This document shows positions 1-11,527 of a stretch of DNA of 64,000 nt, in pieces. The notes under the pieces are model-generated. The model did no database searches. It had not been told where the DNA came from and saw only the letters and a program-made list of their open reading frames with translations. The translations under genes and the position numbers were made by a program. The number at the start of each line of letters is the position of its first letter. Positions within the stretch are counted from its first letter, which is position 1. Source of the stretch: Loripinus fragilis (taxonomy: Eukaryota > Mollusca > Bivalvia > Lucinida > Lucinidae); assembly GCA_964019695.1 (NCBI GenBank), contig OZ026517.1, positions 78,967,252-79,031,251 on the forward strand, written 5' to 3'.

Positions 1-227
1 TAGGCCATATTCGCAGAGTATTTAAATGCCTTTTTGTGCCTAGGTTTTATCAAAAACAAAACTCTTACTAGCATGCATAAGCTTCATCAGAGATCACTAC
101 CGCTAGACCCAATTTGAATAATTTTAAAATCTTACTGTAACAGTACAGCGGTCATTCAAACTGTATGTCTGCATAAAAATAGATCCTCACGATGAGGAAG
201 ATTCTGTACCTTGTTCCTGTAAGTATA
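1..227. repeat. Arm of a distant inverted repeat
   Basis: The first ~227 bases are a close reverse-complement match (roughly 90% by eye) to 13,301-13,530. Shared landmarks are TTTAAATGCCTTTTTGTGCC, the hexamer CCTAGG, ATCCTCACGATGAGGA and GTACCTTGTTCCT. The partner lies within a ~0.5 kb insertion, so this is probably one copy of a mobile element in opposite orientation. It may continue left of the window. Family unknown. Confidence 0.8.
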
Positions 228-2654
228 GTGTATTTATCCTTCCATCTGTCAAAGAGTGATGTTAAAGCACATGACATTCTCTATTCCGAATCACTTGTGT
301 TTTGCATGGATAATGTACGCGTTCATAGGTTATGTTGTTAGGTAAGTGCACATAGTTGTTCATTGTGAAAACATGTATAATGTACAGTTATCGTCACAGA
401 TACTGTTCTCGCAATTGCATATAAAGTCATTAAAAAGCTTTGGGGCAGCTGTTGAATGGTTCATCATCGTAGGACGCATACAGTAAGTGTGCCATTATTG
501 TATTCAACTATCTTTTATCCATATCCATTTTGTTGGGTGGGCGGGTAGAATGTAGAATATGCAAATGGAAACTGTTAATTGCTGATAGGACTTTTGTTGC
601 TGCCTTTGCTAAGCTTACCTCGTTTAGGAATGTAGGGTCTAGTTTATCATATATTGCTCCAACAGATTGAGTGCAAGTAAACTTTTGACAGTTTAATAAA
701 GGCCCATGGCCAAGATATTTCAGTCCCTAAAATTTCAGTGCACCTTGAATCATACGTTTGAAAACGGGTGTCTTACCAACCCCAAAGAAAGCACTGCCTA
801 TATCCCATCCAGCCAGACAGTATTTTATGATCAGTCTTGTGTGTGGTTCTTATGTAAAACTGGTGAATAAGATGTTAACAGGGATATAACGTCTCATAGC
901 AACATCATATGCCAATTCGACATGTAAGAAAGATCTCATTTGTAGCTTCTTTTTTTATCTATGATGAGGAAGTTACAATAAGAAAAAGAAAATCTGTACT
1001 GGGACATTTTGCAGCAACGGAGGCATGTATATGGCCTTGTGTTCGCTTTCTCTCGTAGCTCTGAGATGTCCATATGCTCATCTTTGGTCGCTTTGATGGC
1101 TCTGTCCCTCAGTCCACCACTGATGAAAATTGTATGTTTCTGTTCAACTGGCTTTTATCAGAATCAGTGTAATAAGCTACAAGGTTGTCCTTAGTTTTGC
1201 CTCCGCATAATAATTTCCTCTATTCTTTGAGTACTTTCATGTCTTTTATGTCCCATTGTGGTGTTGCCTCTTTTTGGCATACTAGCCTATTCACACTATT
1301 CTCCATATACATGTTAAATACAATATGTATCTGTGAAACGGACTAATAGATGCAACTGGCCTAAAGTATGTAGACACGGAACTGTTCAACTATGGCTACA
1401 GATGTTACTTTAGCCGTTTTAAGCAGTATTGGTAGCATCTGTATCAAAGCTGTAGCATCAAAGATAATGCATTCTGTTTTCTCAATAATGCTACTTTGCC
1501 TTCAGATATGCTTTTGAGTTAATGGATGAAATCTGGTCATTGATTCGAGCCATAGTTTTTGAAAATATTTTAAGACTCCTTGTGCATTCTCAAAAGACAA
1601 GATACCTCCCTCAAAGAGCAAGCTGCTTACAAACACAGATACATCACCTAATCATTCATGACTACACTGCTGTATCTTTGGCATGTCTGCCAGTGTCTTA
1701 TTATTGGCCTTTTGCTTGGGTTCATAGAACATCTTCTGAGGTTTGTCTTGTCCATCAAGCTTTATAAATCCTTCCTTCATGAATTATTTCCTCACTTCCT
1801 GTGTCTAAGGCACCAAGCAAGCCTGGATGATATAACGCATGTTGCAAAATCCGTTAAAAGTGTGAGGCGTGGCCTCTGTGGCCTCTGTGGGGTCAAATGG
1901 GGATCAATGAATCGACAGTCAAACATCTAAATTATTTTACAACAAAATCATGTTAGTGCTTTTGTGTCAGAATGATGTGAAGGTCAACTCTGGTTTGGTT
2001 TACCTGTACATGTACATCGACATACATATTTGTGGAACATCATTGAGTACTTTGCGGTCACAGGCTTGGCTCAGGAACCACGTGACCTAGTCAATGAATT
2101 GCCTTTTAAGGTTAGTCCCGTGATTCCTCTAGATCCTATTAAAACTTTGTACTCTGTTGCTTAGACCACACAGTTAATCCAGGCAGAATAGAACTTGTCC
2201 TCTGACATTTTTATAGTACATTAGCTTTCATGGAAACCATTAATCACCTCTTCAGGAATGTACTGCATTTGAAGGATTTGATATGATATACATATATGTT
2301 GCTTGTAAACACCAGAGGGAATAGTTCAGCCTTTGCAAACTGATGCACATCTTAAAGACATATACTAGTTGGGGAGAGGAATAGTTTAAATGGTAGCAAC
2401 ATTATCTCCAGCGAGTCATTCCAAAAGTAATAATGTTGGAAAAATAGATATTCCCTTTTACCTGAACTCTGGTAGCAGGTTATTCTGTACAACTTCACAA
2501 AACGACCAGATAGTATTAGTTAATTACAGTTATATGTTCACTTCTGTGTCTGATTCATAGTCAGGCTTCCTCTTAGAACTCATGCAAATGACACTGGATA
2601 TCATCAGAGAAAGTTCTGTTGTTCTTGCAGCATCACTTTCAAGAACTGTATAGA
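228..2654. other. No supported feature
   Basis: AT-rich sequence with only short open frames, none of which resembles a protein family I recognise. Not annotated further. Confidence 0.5.
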
Positions 2655-2890
2655 AAATGTTAGTTTAAAAAGTAAATGAGTACGACCAGGAACTGCCACG
2701 ATCACCCCAACAGCATGGTGAGGAAGAGGCAAGGCATGATAACTGACTCATGACAAAGCTCGTAAAGCTTTGTCACACTCTTTTCCAGACAATATTTGTT
2801 TTACACTGTCAACAAAAAAGTAAGCGAGTATGATCAGGAAATACCACAATCACAAACTGCAGACAAACTCAAATTCAAATGACAGTTCTC
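2655..2890 (+). repeat. Dispersed repeat with SEYDQE-type frame, two pieces
   Basis: Near 2,675 and again near 2,820 the plus strand reads as S-E-Y-D-Q-E-(L/I)-P, followed in the second piece by Q-S-x-T-A-D. Related stretches occur near 16,430, 23,935, 47,480 (minus), 49,810 (minus) and 56,770. The pieces are broken by stops, so this is a relic of a dispersed repeat whose copies keep a recognisable peptide reading, not a gene. Confidence 0.5.
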
Positions 2891-3626
2891 AGAGTCTCGC
2901 CTTACCATGAAGGTATCCAATACTAGCAAAACCTGTTATGAGGAGGTGCATTCCACCTTCACATAGAAAGATATATTTCATGTACATAGGTTTAGCCCAA
3001 GTGATTTCTAAAGCTTTCGTAAATAAACCCATATCAAAATATGCAGACGTATAAATTTGAACACGTACATTTATGCACGTTTGCATTCCCTTCAGAGTTG
3101 TATTATAACTGCTATAAACTGTTGGGGGCATTATAATTGGATTAATTGCGACATTAAATGCATTTTTATTTACTTGATATTGCAAGGAAAAACTCCTTTT
3201 ATGATTTAAAAATGTACATGTAGATCAAATGCAATAAACGTGACTATTTGTAAAAACCATTGGTTTTCGCGACTTTTGCACTCAATGAACTTTTAATTAT
3301 AGTTGTCAATGTGCGTAAGTAGCATATCAAATGCAAACAAAATTAATATCAACTATTGGATCATATACAGTCTAATAACATGAATTTTATACAGTATGTA
3401 TTCTTCTTGCCATAAAAAGAAATCATCATTCCTTTCTGAGCTATGATGACGGTACCCATGTTTAAGGGGCCGTAATTTTTTTCGCACAAAATTCTGAAAG
3501 TGGCATCATGCAGTTCTGAACTCAGCACACTCTAAGCTTTAAATCGATGTATGATGCTACTTGTTACCCTTCCGGTATGGGTACATGTCACTTTTGGTGG
3601 CCTCTGCTGCATCACTATCTGTCTAA
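2891..3626. other. No supported feature
   Basis: AT-rich, no recognisable coding or repeat structure. Confidence 0.4.
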
Positions 3627-4570
3627 CACTAATCCTATCTTCAGTAACATTCTGCCAACTTAACTTTCCTTGAACGTTGGATTATTTGTTTCTCTAATCA
3701 TGAAACTCACCTGGACTATGACCAGTTATATCAGAATATGGCCAGGAACATTTCAACCTACATCAGCACGTGGCAATGGAGGTTAAGTTATCAAGGAAAA
3801 TTACAAGGATTTGGCTATGGGGAGGAATGTAGTGAATAAAAGTATTCAGCATGACAAGGGTTTACTTGTAAACATAGACGATCTTACATGAGTGATCATG
3901 TAGTTTTGAATTTATTAAACAAGTTGAGGAAGAGATAAAATGTTCACAAATAAAAGGCGAATAACAGAAATGTTTTTCATGAAATTACGAGTATGTTTTT
4001 GTGGGACTCTATGCAAGAAAACCTATCTTCGTGATTCACGAACAGCTAAGCGCTTTTATTATAAGCTTTTTAAGAAGTATCATATTTAAACGTGCTACAA
4101 GCGAAATTTTAACTTTCAAGCTAGTCTATGTAGATGAGCAGACTAATTGGTGTATGACCATGTCGGAAGATAGGTTTGCTCACCACGAGGCCCGGTTTTT
4201 CAATTCATGTACCATGTCTTACATGTAAATAGAGAATACTAGGTGAGTGTCTTTTGATATTAAGTTTACCAGGCAATGCTTTGAGAACGCTTGTTGACAT
4301 CGCGAGGCTTGCCGAGCGATTCAACATGCGTTCTCAAAACTCGATATCAAAACACGCGAAACTGGTATTCTATTTATCAGTTTACTTATTGTTCTCTCTT
4401 CAAACTAGCGATTATGACGTCATTTTCGATTTTTGTGTTGATTCAGCGTCATTAACGACATCAATCAAAAAGTGCAACGTCATCATGACCTGATAAAGGC
4501 ACATGCCGTGAGATAGACAACGTTTATCCTGTTGCTAGTCTCTATGTTGAAGCAGATAAACCGTCATTAT
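3627..4570. repeat. Composite repeat, upstream part, copy A
   Basis: This block is closely repeated at 13,138-14,590 in the same orientation. Both begin with CTAATCCTATCTTCAGTAAC and run through ATGAGTGATCAT and a hairpin with a GAGGCTTGCC loop into a LINE fragment. Copy B has an extra ~0.52 kb insertion at 13,301-13,824 that copy A lacks, so A shows the empty site. Short open frames inside both copies (for example 4,001-4,228) match no family I know and are probably chance. Confidence 0.8.
4252..4353. repeat. Foldback with GAGGCTTGCC loop
   Basis: Imperfect inverted repeat: GATAT, TTTGAGAACGC and ATCGC on the left pair with GCGAT, GCGTTCTCAAA and ATATC on the right around GAGGCTTGCCGA. The same hairpin lies at 14,289-14,388. 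Its loop motif recurs in hairpins with different stems at 6,470 and 54,302. Confidence 0.7.
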
Positions 4571-4579
4571 ACTCACGAA

Positions 4580-5250
4580 GAGAAAACTCTCTTTGCAATA
4601 TGCTATAAGACTTGCTGCTAAACCATCAAATCCTATTCATGAAGTTACAGTTCCACCAAATTATGTTGATTTATATGAACAAAAACCTAAAGCTATTAAA
4701 TCATTTGGCATCAGATTTTCACCACTCTTAGAATCTGCCAATATCAAACCACACAAATGATAAACATTTACACCAAATATTCCAGCTTGGTGTGTAAAAC
4801 AAACTAAAACACTTTTCGATTTACACTCTGGCGAAAATCTGAGTCAAATCCACATATATTAAAAGATGATTTCAGAAGGCTGCAAAGTCGTTATAAGAAT
4901 TATCAACAAGTTTATACTGATGGGTCAAAAGAAGACTCAACGGTTGGTTGTGCTGCTATATCAGGCAACCATAGTAATATACAACGTATATCTGACGATT
5001 CATCAATTTTCACTGCTGAAGCCAAAGCAGTTTATCTAGCTTTAGATCTCATAAGAACTTGTGACACTAACTATTTTTTTTGGTTCGCTCTCTTTATTGA
5101 AAGCTATGAACCATACCAGTTCAACGAATCCACAGATTCAGAAACTTTTAGATAAGTGTCACGAGATTTTAGCGAATAAAGAAATTGTTCTCTGTTGGAT
5201 TCCTAGTCATATAGGCATTCTAGGAATGAGATGGTAGATCAGCAAGCTGC
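4580..5250 (+). pseudogene. LINE fragment (RNase H region), copy A
   Basis: Broken frames read as the segment between reverse transcriptase and RNase H and then RNase H itself. They give LSLQYAIRLAAKPSNP, YVDLYEQKPKAIKSFGIRF, then VYTDGSKED, FTAEAKAVYLALDLIRTC and IVLCWIPSHIGIL. The YTDGS and AEAKAVYLAL motifs supply the Asp and Glu of a type I RNase H, as found in I-group non-LTR retrotransposons. Frameshifts occur at the T-run near 5,075 and at a missing base near 5,222. The match to the longer copy at 19.9 kb stops around 5,245. Dead 5'-truncated copy. Confidence 0.75.
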
Positions 5251-5849
5251 ACAGGCTCGTCTGAATCTACAATTGTCGAACTACCACTTTGTTGGAAATC
5301 ACACGTCGCAGCTCATTTGTAGTAAATATTGTAAAACCACATTCAAATAAAAAAAACAGTCAGTTTAACTTGTATGCCCTTGCATAAACGGTTGTGTTGT
5401 GTATTAATAAAATTGAGCAATGTATTATGTCGCATCTGCTGTCAGCTAACGTACCTTATCTCGTAACTGTGCCAGTAAAATACTTTATGAAGCACATTAT
5501 GATTGACATTGTATGACAAGCCATAATATTTATGCTGTTTTACTAATGCCAATGGTAAGACTAAGGTGTGGTTGATGTGTCGTATTTAAACTTAGTATAC
5601 ATTGTTTTGGAATGCAAGGCACATGTCTTAGACACAAGAAGGTTACCCATTGTTCAGTGCACAAGCCAAAGTGTATACAACAATATCTTTTTCATCCTCG
5701 GTTGAATTTCAGCGCATTTAAAAATTATCTTCCCAATATCCCTGTGCAATATCATTCCGTTTGCCGTTAGATTTCGTATTCTCCGCTGTAACTTGTATAA
5801 TGTGAATTGCATTTTTCTTTGTACTAAAACACAAGGTCACTGACAGCAC
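5251..5849. other. No supported feature
   Basis: AT-rich sequence without recognisable genes or repeats. Confidence 0.4.
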
Positions 5850-6082
5850 ACTACTGTTGTGCCAACCAAGAGTGACAGTGACGTAATACTTTGTTTACAA
5901 TTGCTCAGCAAAACACTAACGTGTACACCCCACTTGAGCTAATGCGAATCGATAGACCACTTATGTATTAATCATATCCTGTGGATAGGATTAATACACA
6001 AGCGATATATCGATTCTAAGACCTTGATAACGTTCTAAACAAAACATGACGTCACTGTCACTCCTGGCTGACACGACACTAG
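5850..6082. mobile_element. Palindromic MITE (TGCCAACCAAGAG tips), copy 1
   Basis: Terminal inverted repeats read TACTGTTGTGCCAACCAAGAG at the left and the complement of that pattern (CTCCTGGCTGACACGACA) at the right. Both run into GTGACAGTGACGT / ACGTCACTGTCAC and TTGTTTAC-type sequence. The centre is a second inverted repeat built on ATTAATCCTATCC and GGATAGGATTAAT flanked by TCGAT. Other copies: 6,744, 15,837 and 43,333. No coding capacity; non-autonomous DNA element. Confidence 0.85.
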
Positions 6083-6469
6083 TTGACTGTTATTGTTATC
6101 ATCACAAAAGTACATGAGTATGGGAAAGTGATGACAGGTTGAATACAATTCCATATGACTTACAGATTCTGACCAGGTAGTCGAGTTGCAGAATAGAGGA
6201 GTACGGTTACGAATATCTGAGATGTCAGCCCTCGGATAGAAAAATTCTTATCTAACCCATATTTTCTTACCCAGACTCATTGAAGCTGTCGTCTGAGAAT
6301 TGTCCATTGGTTATATTGGGACTCGCACACATGTTTGTCCAATGACGTCATTTATATCTTAAAGTGACGTCATCATTTAATGTGGTATTTTTATACCTTT
6401 CTCGGGAACTTCTAGGAGTTTACTTAAAAATAGAAATGTGGAATTCAATGGTGAGCAAGAAAAATAATC

Positions 6470-6575
6470 CATTATTTGTGTGAGGGTCGAATAGAGAAAT
6501 CCATCCCATGGATCAAAGTTTGGCATCACGAGGCTTGCCTCGAGGCGGAATTTTCTATCCGCGTCTCACACACAT
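6470..6575. repeat. Foldback with CGAGGCTTGCCTCG loop
   Basis: GTGTGAGGGTCGAATAGAGAAA on the left pairs imperfectly with TTTTCTATCCGCGTCTCACAC on the right. The palindrome CGAGGCTTGCCTCG lies at the tip, near 6,530. Confidence 0.65.
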
Positions 6576-6743
6576 AAAATGTTCTAATCATAATATTTAC
6601 AGCACCTATCGGCTCAGTTGATTCATCCCTCCGTTTATATATATATATAAACGAATGGAACTATTAGCCCCCAAATAACCCAAGTTTTTTTATAATTTCA
6701 ACCTGATTGTCTAATCAGAATCATAGCCGATCATACCAACAAC

Positions 6744-6973
6744 TACTGTCGTGCCAACCAAGAGTGGCAGTGGCGTAAGGTTTCGTTTTCAATTGTAAAG
6801 TAAAACATTAACTAAAACAATTCATTTGAGCTAACGCGAACCGACACATCACTTGTGTATTAATCCTATCCACAGGATATGATTAATACACAAGTGATCT
6901 ATCGATTCTAAGTATCTGATAACTTTGTAAGCAAAACATGACATCACTGTCACTCTTCGCTGGTAGGACAGTA
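6744..6973. mobile_element. Palindromic MITE (TGCCAACCAAGAG tips), copy 2
   Basis: Same family as 5,850-6,082: left tip ACTGTCGTGCCAACCAAGAG, right tip CTCTTCGCTGGTAGGACAGT. The central palindrome contains ATTAATCCTATCC and AATACACAAGTGATC. Confidence 0.85.
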
Positions 6974-7530
6974 CATCGCAAACTAGAATAACTCTGAAAA
7001 CCAAAATATTAATCATAGTGAGCATGGTGAGTGCGAAAAACAAAATAAAAACAATAGCCTTTGAACGAATGGCAGCAAAAGCCAAAGATGGATGGGCTAT
7101 TATCGGCTAAATTTGTAATTCTCATGATGAATTACAATCTAAAACAATCAAAATGAAGTCTGTGAGTATACATTTACAGGTCCAGAATAAAATGTATCAG
7201 AACATTGGTTCATTCATTTCACTTCTATCTGACAATCCTGGCGTTCGTCAGGTGATAAATCACTCATAATCGTGATAGTTATCTACTCAATGGCAAAGAA
7301 CCACAAGAAAATATTCCATCTATTATCTAAGTGAGTATGCATCTCACACTGACAGATCATGCAGCTTTAGACGCTTAAATACGTTAGTTTAGTTCCATTA
7401 AACACCAGGATGTTTTCTATTCTACATTATTACTCACGTATGAAGGTCATATTTGGTGTTCTTCCAACATAAAAACAAAGACAAACGGCCTGTTAACAGT
7501 ATACGATTCAAAATTCTTAACGTAACCTGC
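6974..7530. other. No supported feature
   Basis: AT-rich sequence; nothing recognised. Confidence 0.4.
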
Positions 7531-7665
7531 ATGCGCGGATCCAGAAAAATTTGCCAGAGGGTCCAACTCTGACAACGTTTTTTAGATGATGAGGGAGAAA
7601 GGATTGATCAAAATACCACTGAAAGTGGGCCATTATCGGCCCGCCAGCGAAACGCCATTTAAATG
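7531..7665 (-). mobile_element. Truncated GCGCGGATCCAG-type dispersed element
   Basis: Matches the first ~135 bases of the fuller element at 52,313-52,628: GCGCGGATCCAGAAAA, then CAGAGGG, TCCAACT, TGACAACGTTTTTT and GGCCCGCCAGCGAA. It stops at ATTTAAATG, close to the minisatellite. Repeats with these tips are widespread in marine animals, from general knowledge. Confidence 0.7.
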
Positions 7666-7680
7666 TATTATGTTTTTGTG

Positions 7681-9613
7681 TAAGATGCCGACAGTGGCTT
7701 TATCAGTTGTACTATGCTTTCTTCTTAGATGCCGACAGGGGTTTTATCAGTTGTGCCATGTTTTTGTCTAAGATGCCGACAGTTGCTTTATTAGTTGCGC
7801 TACATTTTTGTCTTAGATGCCGATAGTGGCTTTATCAGTTATGCAACGTTTTAGTCTAAGCTGCCCGATAGTGGCTTTATCAGTTGTGCTTAGTATTTGT
7901 CTTAGATGCCGATAGTGGCTTTATCAGTTGTGCTTCGTTTTTGTCTTAGATGGCGACAGTGGTTATATCAGCTATGCTACGTTTTTGTCTTAGATGCCGA
8001 TAGTTGCTTTATCAGTTGTGCAACGTTTTTGTCTTAAATGCCGATAGTGGCTTATGCGGTGTGCTACGTTTTTCTCTTAGATGCCGATAGTGGCTTTATC
8101 AGTTATGCTACGCTTTTCTTTTAGTTGCCGACAGTGGCTTTATCAGTTGTGCTACTTTTTGTCTTAGGTGACGATAGTGTGTGCTACATCTTTGTCTTAG
8201 ATGCCGATAGTGGCTTTATCAGTTGTGCTACGTTTTTGTCCAAAATACCAACAGTGGCTTTATCAGTTGTACTATGTTTTTGTCTTAGATGCCGACAGAA
8301 GCTTTATTAGTTGTGCTACGTTTTTGTCTTAGAGGCCAACAATGGCTTTATCAGTTGTGCTATGTTTTTGTCTTAGATGCCGACAGAAGCTTTATCAGTT
8401 GTGCTACGTTTTTATCTTAGAGGCCGACAGTGGCTTTATAAGTTGTACTTTGTTTTCTTCTTAGATGCCGACAGGAATTTTATCAGTTGTGCTACGTTTT
8501 TGTCTAAGAGGGCAACAGTGGCTTTATCAATTGTGTCATTTCTTTTTATCTTAGATATCGACAGTGGCGTTATGAGTTTTGCTATGTCTTTGCCTTAGAT
8601 AGTGACAGTGGCTTTATCAGTTGTGCTACGCTTTTGTCTTAGATGCCGACAGAGGCTTTATCAGTTGTGCTACGTTTTTGTCTTAGATGCCGACAGTAGT
8701 TTTATCAGTTGTGCTACGTTTTTGTATTAAATGTCGACATGGGTTTAACAGTTGTGTTACGTTTTTGTCTTAGATGCCGACAGTGGCTTTATCAGTTGTG
8801 CTACATTTTTGTCTTAGATGCGGATAGTGGCTTTATCAGTTGTGCTACGTTTTAGTCTAAGCTGCCGATAGTGGCTTTATCAGTTGTGCTACGTTTTTGT
8901 CTTAGATGGCGACAGTGGTTTTATTAGCTATGCTGCGTTTTTGTCTTAGATGCCGATAGTTGCTATTATATATAGTTGTGCTACGTTTTTGGTCTTAGAT
9001 GCCGATAATGGCTTTATCAGTTGTGCTACGTTTTTCTCTTAGATGCCGACAGTGGCTTTATCAGTTGTGCTACATTTTTGTCTTAGATGCGGATAGTGGC
9101 TTTATCAGTTGTGCTACGTTTTAGTCTAAGCTGCCGATAGTGGCTTTATCAGTTGTGCTACGTTTTTGTCTTAGATGGCGACAGTGGTTTTATTAGCTAT
9201 GCTGCGTTTTTGTCTTAGATGCCGATAGTTGCTATTATATATAGTTGTGCTACGTTTTTGGTCTTAGATGCCGATAATGGCTTTATCAGTTGTGCTACGT
9301 TTTTCTCTTAGATGCCGATAGTGGCTTTATCAGATGTGCTACGTTTTTCACTTAGATGCTGATAGTGGCTTTATCAGGTGTGCTACATATTTGTCTTAGA
9401 TGCCGATAGTGGTTTTATCAGTTGTGTTACGTATTTGTCTTAGAAGCCGCTAGTTGTTTCATCAGTTGCACTACATGTTCCTACGATGCCAATAGTGCCT
9501 GCTCGTTTTTGCGCTGTTTTTTTCCTTGAAGTCAATAGTGGCATACTCAGTTACACTACACTATTCTTAGATGCCAATAGTGGATGTATTAGTTGTTCCC
9601 CGTTTTTCTAAGA
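7681..9613. repeat. Minisatellite, ~44-bp unit, ~44 copies
   Basis: Head-to-tail array of a ~44-bp unit, approximately GATGCCGATAGTGGCTTTAT then CAGTTGTGCTACGTTTTTGT then CTTA. Units diverge (GACAG/GATAG, GGCTTTATC/GGTTTTATT). A higher-order duplication is visible: 8,821-9,089 is repeated almost unchanged from 9,090, a shift of 269 bp (six units), and an older relative lies near 7,850-8,000. The array stops ~300 bp upstream of gene copy 1. Degenerate units also lie upstream of gene copy 3 (49,858-50,050). The unit length is not a multiple of three and open frames in the array are chance. Confidence 0.95.
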
Positions 9614-9919
9614 TTCACTAGACTAAGTGCTATGTGTTTGTTGATGATCACTGAGTAATAAACAGATGTGGAGAAAGTATTCTATGGAAACAATTCAAGT
9701 TGCACATGCTTGCTAGTCTTTTAACGACGGGCTGTTTTTCTGTACTACAGTTCAATACTTATTGGCACATCAAGCACTTCTTTATCTTTTCTGGTGCAAA
9801 TCAAAACTTGTTTTCGCGAAGTGGATTCTTGTTTACACATGGAACAAGAGGGTTGCATATGATCGCAGTATCCATTAACTTACATACACTGAAAGGCTTA
9901 CATTGAAGAATCAAACAAT
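9614..9919 (+). promoter_or_regulatory. Duplicated 5' flank of gene copy 1
   Basis: Sequence before the start codon is recognisably shared with the regions before copies 2 and 3. Landmarks are CACTGAGT-ATAAACAG, a GGGCTG-TTTT stretch, TTGGCACATCAAG / TTTGCACATCAAA, and TTGTTTACACATGGAACA / TTGTTTACACATAGGAACA. It presumably holds the promoter and 5' UTR. No TATA box or transcription start can be pinned down by reading. Confidence 0.5.
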
Positions 9920-10768
9920 ATGATGTTTTCGTTGCTACACGGTCACATACTGCTACATGTATTCACAATTTCTATCTCGGACGAGCCGATGTGCTCAAAG
10001 TTCAGTTTTGAGGAACTTTTATTAGAAAAGATGGTTCGATTGGAGTTTGAGGTTGAAAAGTTTTCAAAGAGTTTAAAACAGAAATTTGATGAAATAGATG
10101 AACTTAAAAGTGCCACTAAAACAGAGCTCAGACAACTACAAAATGACAGAGAAGCATGGAAAGCAGAAATTGAGACATTGAAGACAAAGACAGAGAGTAT
10201 TGAGACCATAAAAAAACCAACAGAATTCTCACTGGTATATACTCGTTGGGGACGAACGGTTTGTCCGGGTGACGCTTATCTCATTTATCACGGATATGCC
10301 GCTGGTAGTCATCACACACACAGTGGTGGAGCCGCTGACACCCAGTGTCTACCACAAGACCCACAGTGGGGCAATGTACACCCAGGAAATGCTGGATCTT
10401 ACATTTATGGTGCAGAATATGAAAATGGAGCAGACAGGTCGACCTCAATTTTTGGGAAAAATGTACATGATGAAGACGTTCCCTGTGCAGTGTGTGAAGT
10501 GAAAGGTCGAACAACGTTGAGTATGTTTCCGGCACGTACTTCGTGCTATAAAGGATGGCATTTGGAATATAATGGCTATATGATGACAACACACCATTCT
10601 CATCAAAAAGGCAACGTGAAATGTGTGGACGCGGATCCCGAGGTAGTCTCAGGCCAGGGAGGTAATTCAAATGGAGACCTTTTCTACTTTATAGAGGCAG
10701 CTGGTCAACTTCCCACAACATCGTATACCAGAGGAAAAGAGCTAACGTGTGTTGTTTGTACCAAATAA
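9920..10768 (+). CDS. Secreted coiled-coil protein with short-chain collagen C4-like domain, copy 1
   Basis: Uninterrupted 282-residue protein in one exon. Residues 1-20 form a hydrophobic signal peptide ending near ISIS. Residues ~28-98 are charged heptad sequence (EKMVRLEFEVEKFSKSLK, then ELRQLQNDREAWKAEIETLK), a likely coiled coil for oligomerisation. Residues ~104-282 match the cysteine-rich domain of molluscan 'short-chain collagen C4-like' proteins, related to sponge short-chain collagen ends. Recognised motifs are YTRWGRTVCPG, IYHGYAAGSHHTHSGGA, YGAEYE, DVPCAVCEV, FPARTSCYKGW and LTCVVCTK. Eight domain cysteines (115, 143, 189, 192, 209, 235, 277, 280) could form four disulfides; C25 may be interchain. 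There are no Gly-X-Y repeats, so it is not itself a collagen. The start is chosen because it aligns with copy 3. Exact role is unknown; extracellular matrix, mucus or immune recognition are all possible. Confidence 0.9.
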   Translation: MMFSLLHGHILLHVFTISISDEPMCSKFSFEELLLEKMVRLEFEVEKFSKSLKQKFDEIDELKSATKTELRQLQNDREAWKAEIETLKTKTESIETIKKPTEFSLVYTRWGRTVCPGDAYLIYHGYAAGSHHTHSGGAADTQCLPQDPQWGNVHPGNAGSYIYGAEYENGADRSTSIFGKNVHDEDVPCAVCEVKGRTTLSMFPARTSCYKGWHLEYNGYMMTTHHSHQKGNVKCVDADPEVVSGQGGNSNGDLFYFIEAAGQLPTTSYTRGKELTCVVCTK

Positions 10769-11028
10769 TATAATATTGAATATTGACCAAAAGTTCGAAT
10801 TGCACACGTTGGTTAAAGTAAAATGCAACATCTGTGTATGCAATTCAATAGGACCAAAATGTTGTTAGCTAAAATCATGTGTGGCAAGCAAATATAACAC
10901 CAATAGCAATTTAAGCTCTTATACTTTTCAAAAATCTAAATACAAAGACGCAAATCAGACAACGCGGACGGACAGGCTAGCATGTACATTTGCTTTTCGC
11001 ACGCTACATGTTCATGTACCAAAGATGG

Positions 11029-11203
11029 TAGACTGGATCCAGTCCTTAAAACATTTTTTCATCAATGTGTCATATCATATACTTGTAGCCAGTCAAACTC
11101 TGATGGCTCTGTTTTAAAACAGAGCCATCAGAGTTAGACTGGCTACAAGTATATGATATAAAACATTAATGAAAAAAATGTTTTAAGGACTGGAGCCAGT
11201 CTA
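11029..11203. mobile_element. CTAGACTGG foldback MITE, copy 1
   Basis: Almost entirely palindromic: TAGACTGGATCCAGTCC, a long stem including ATATCATATACTTGTAGCC, a centre at GTTTTAAAAC, then the complement ending GGAGCCAGTCTA. It is flanked by CAAAGATG and CAAAGATA, an imperfect 8-bp direct repeat. No coding capacity. It shares tips with elements at 11,331, 40,914 and 53,782. Confidence 0.85.
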
Positions 11204-11330
11204 CAAAGATAGCAATCTGACAAGGCTCGTGTTTGCGTAATTGGAAACTGTTTTGTAAGAATTACCCATGTCCATAGTCCTCTGTTTAGTGTAAGTATCA
11301 AAAATATCCTTAAAGGGATACATGTACATC

Positions 11331-11510
11331 TAGACTGGCTCCAGTCCTTAAAACAAATTTCATCAATGTGTCATATCATATACTTGTAGCCAGTCTAACT
11401 CTGATGGTTCTGTTTTAAGCTTAAAACAGAGTCATCAGAGTTAGACTGGCTACAAGTATATGATATGACACATTGATGAAAAATTGTTTTAAGGACTGGA
11501 GCCAGTCTTA
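11331..11510. mobile_element. CTAGACTGG foldback MITE, copy 2
   Basis: Nearly identical palindrome to 11,029-11,203, with centre TTTTAAGCTTAAAA and tips TAGACTGGCTCCAGTCC / GGACTGGAGCCAGTCT. Flanked by a direct 8-bp repeat ATGTACAT. An 8-bp duplication fits hAT-type transposition, by inference. Confidence 0.88.
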
Positions 11511-11527
11511 TGTACATACTGAAATGC

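Noticed and set aside
7681..9613. Possible repeat-encoded protein in the minisatellite
   Set aside because: Unit length ~44 bp is not a multiple of three and frames are closed by frequent stops.
10281..10670. 129-codon antisense frame in gene copy 1 (with counterparts in copies 2 and 3)
   Set aside because: Shadow of the conserved coding strand; conservation is explained by the sense protein.
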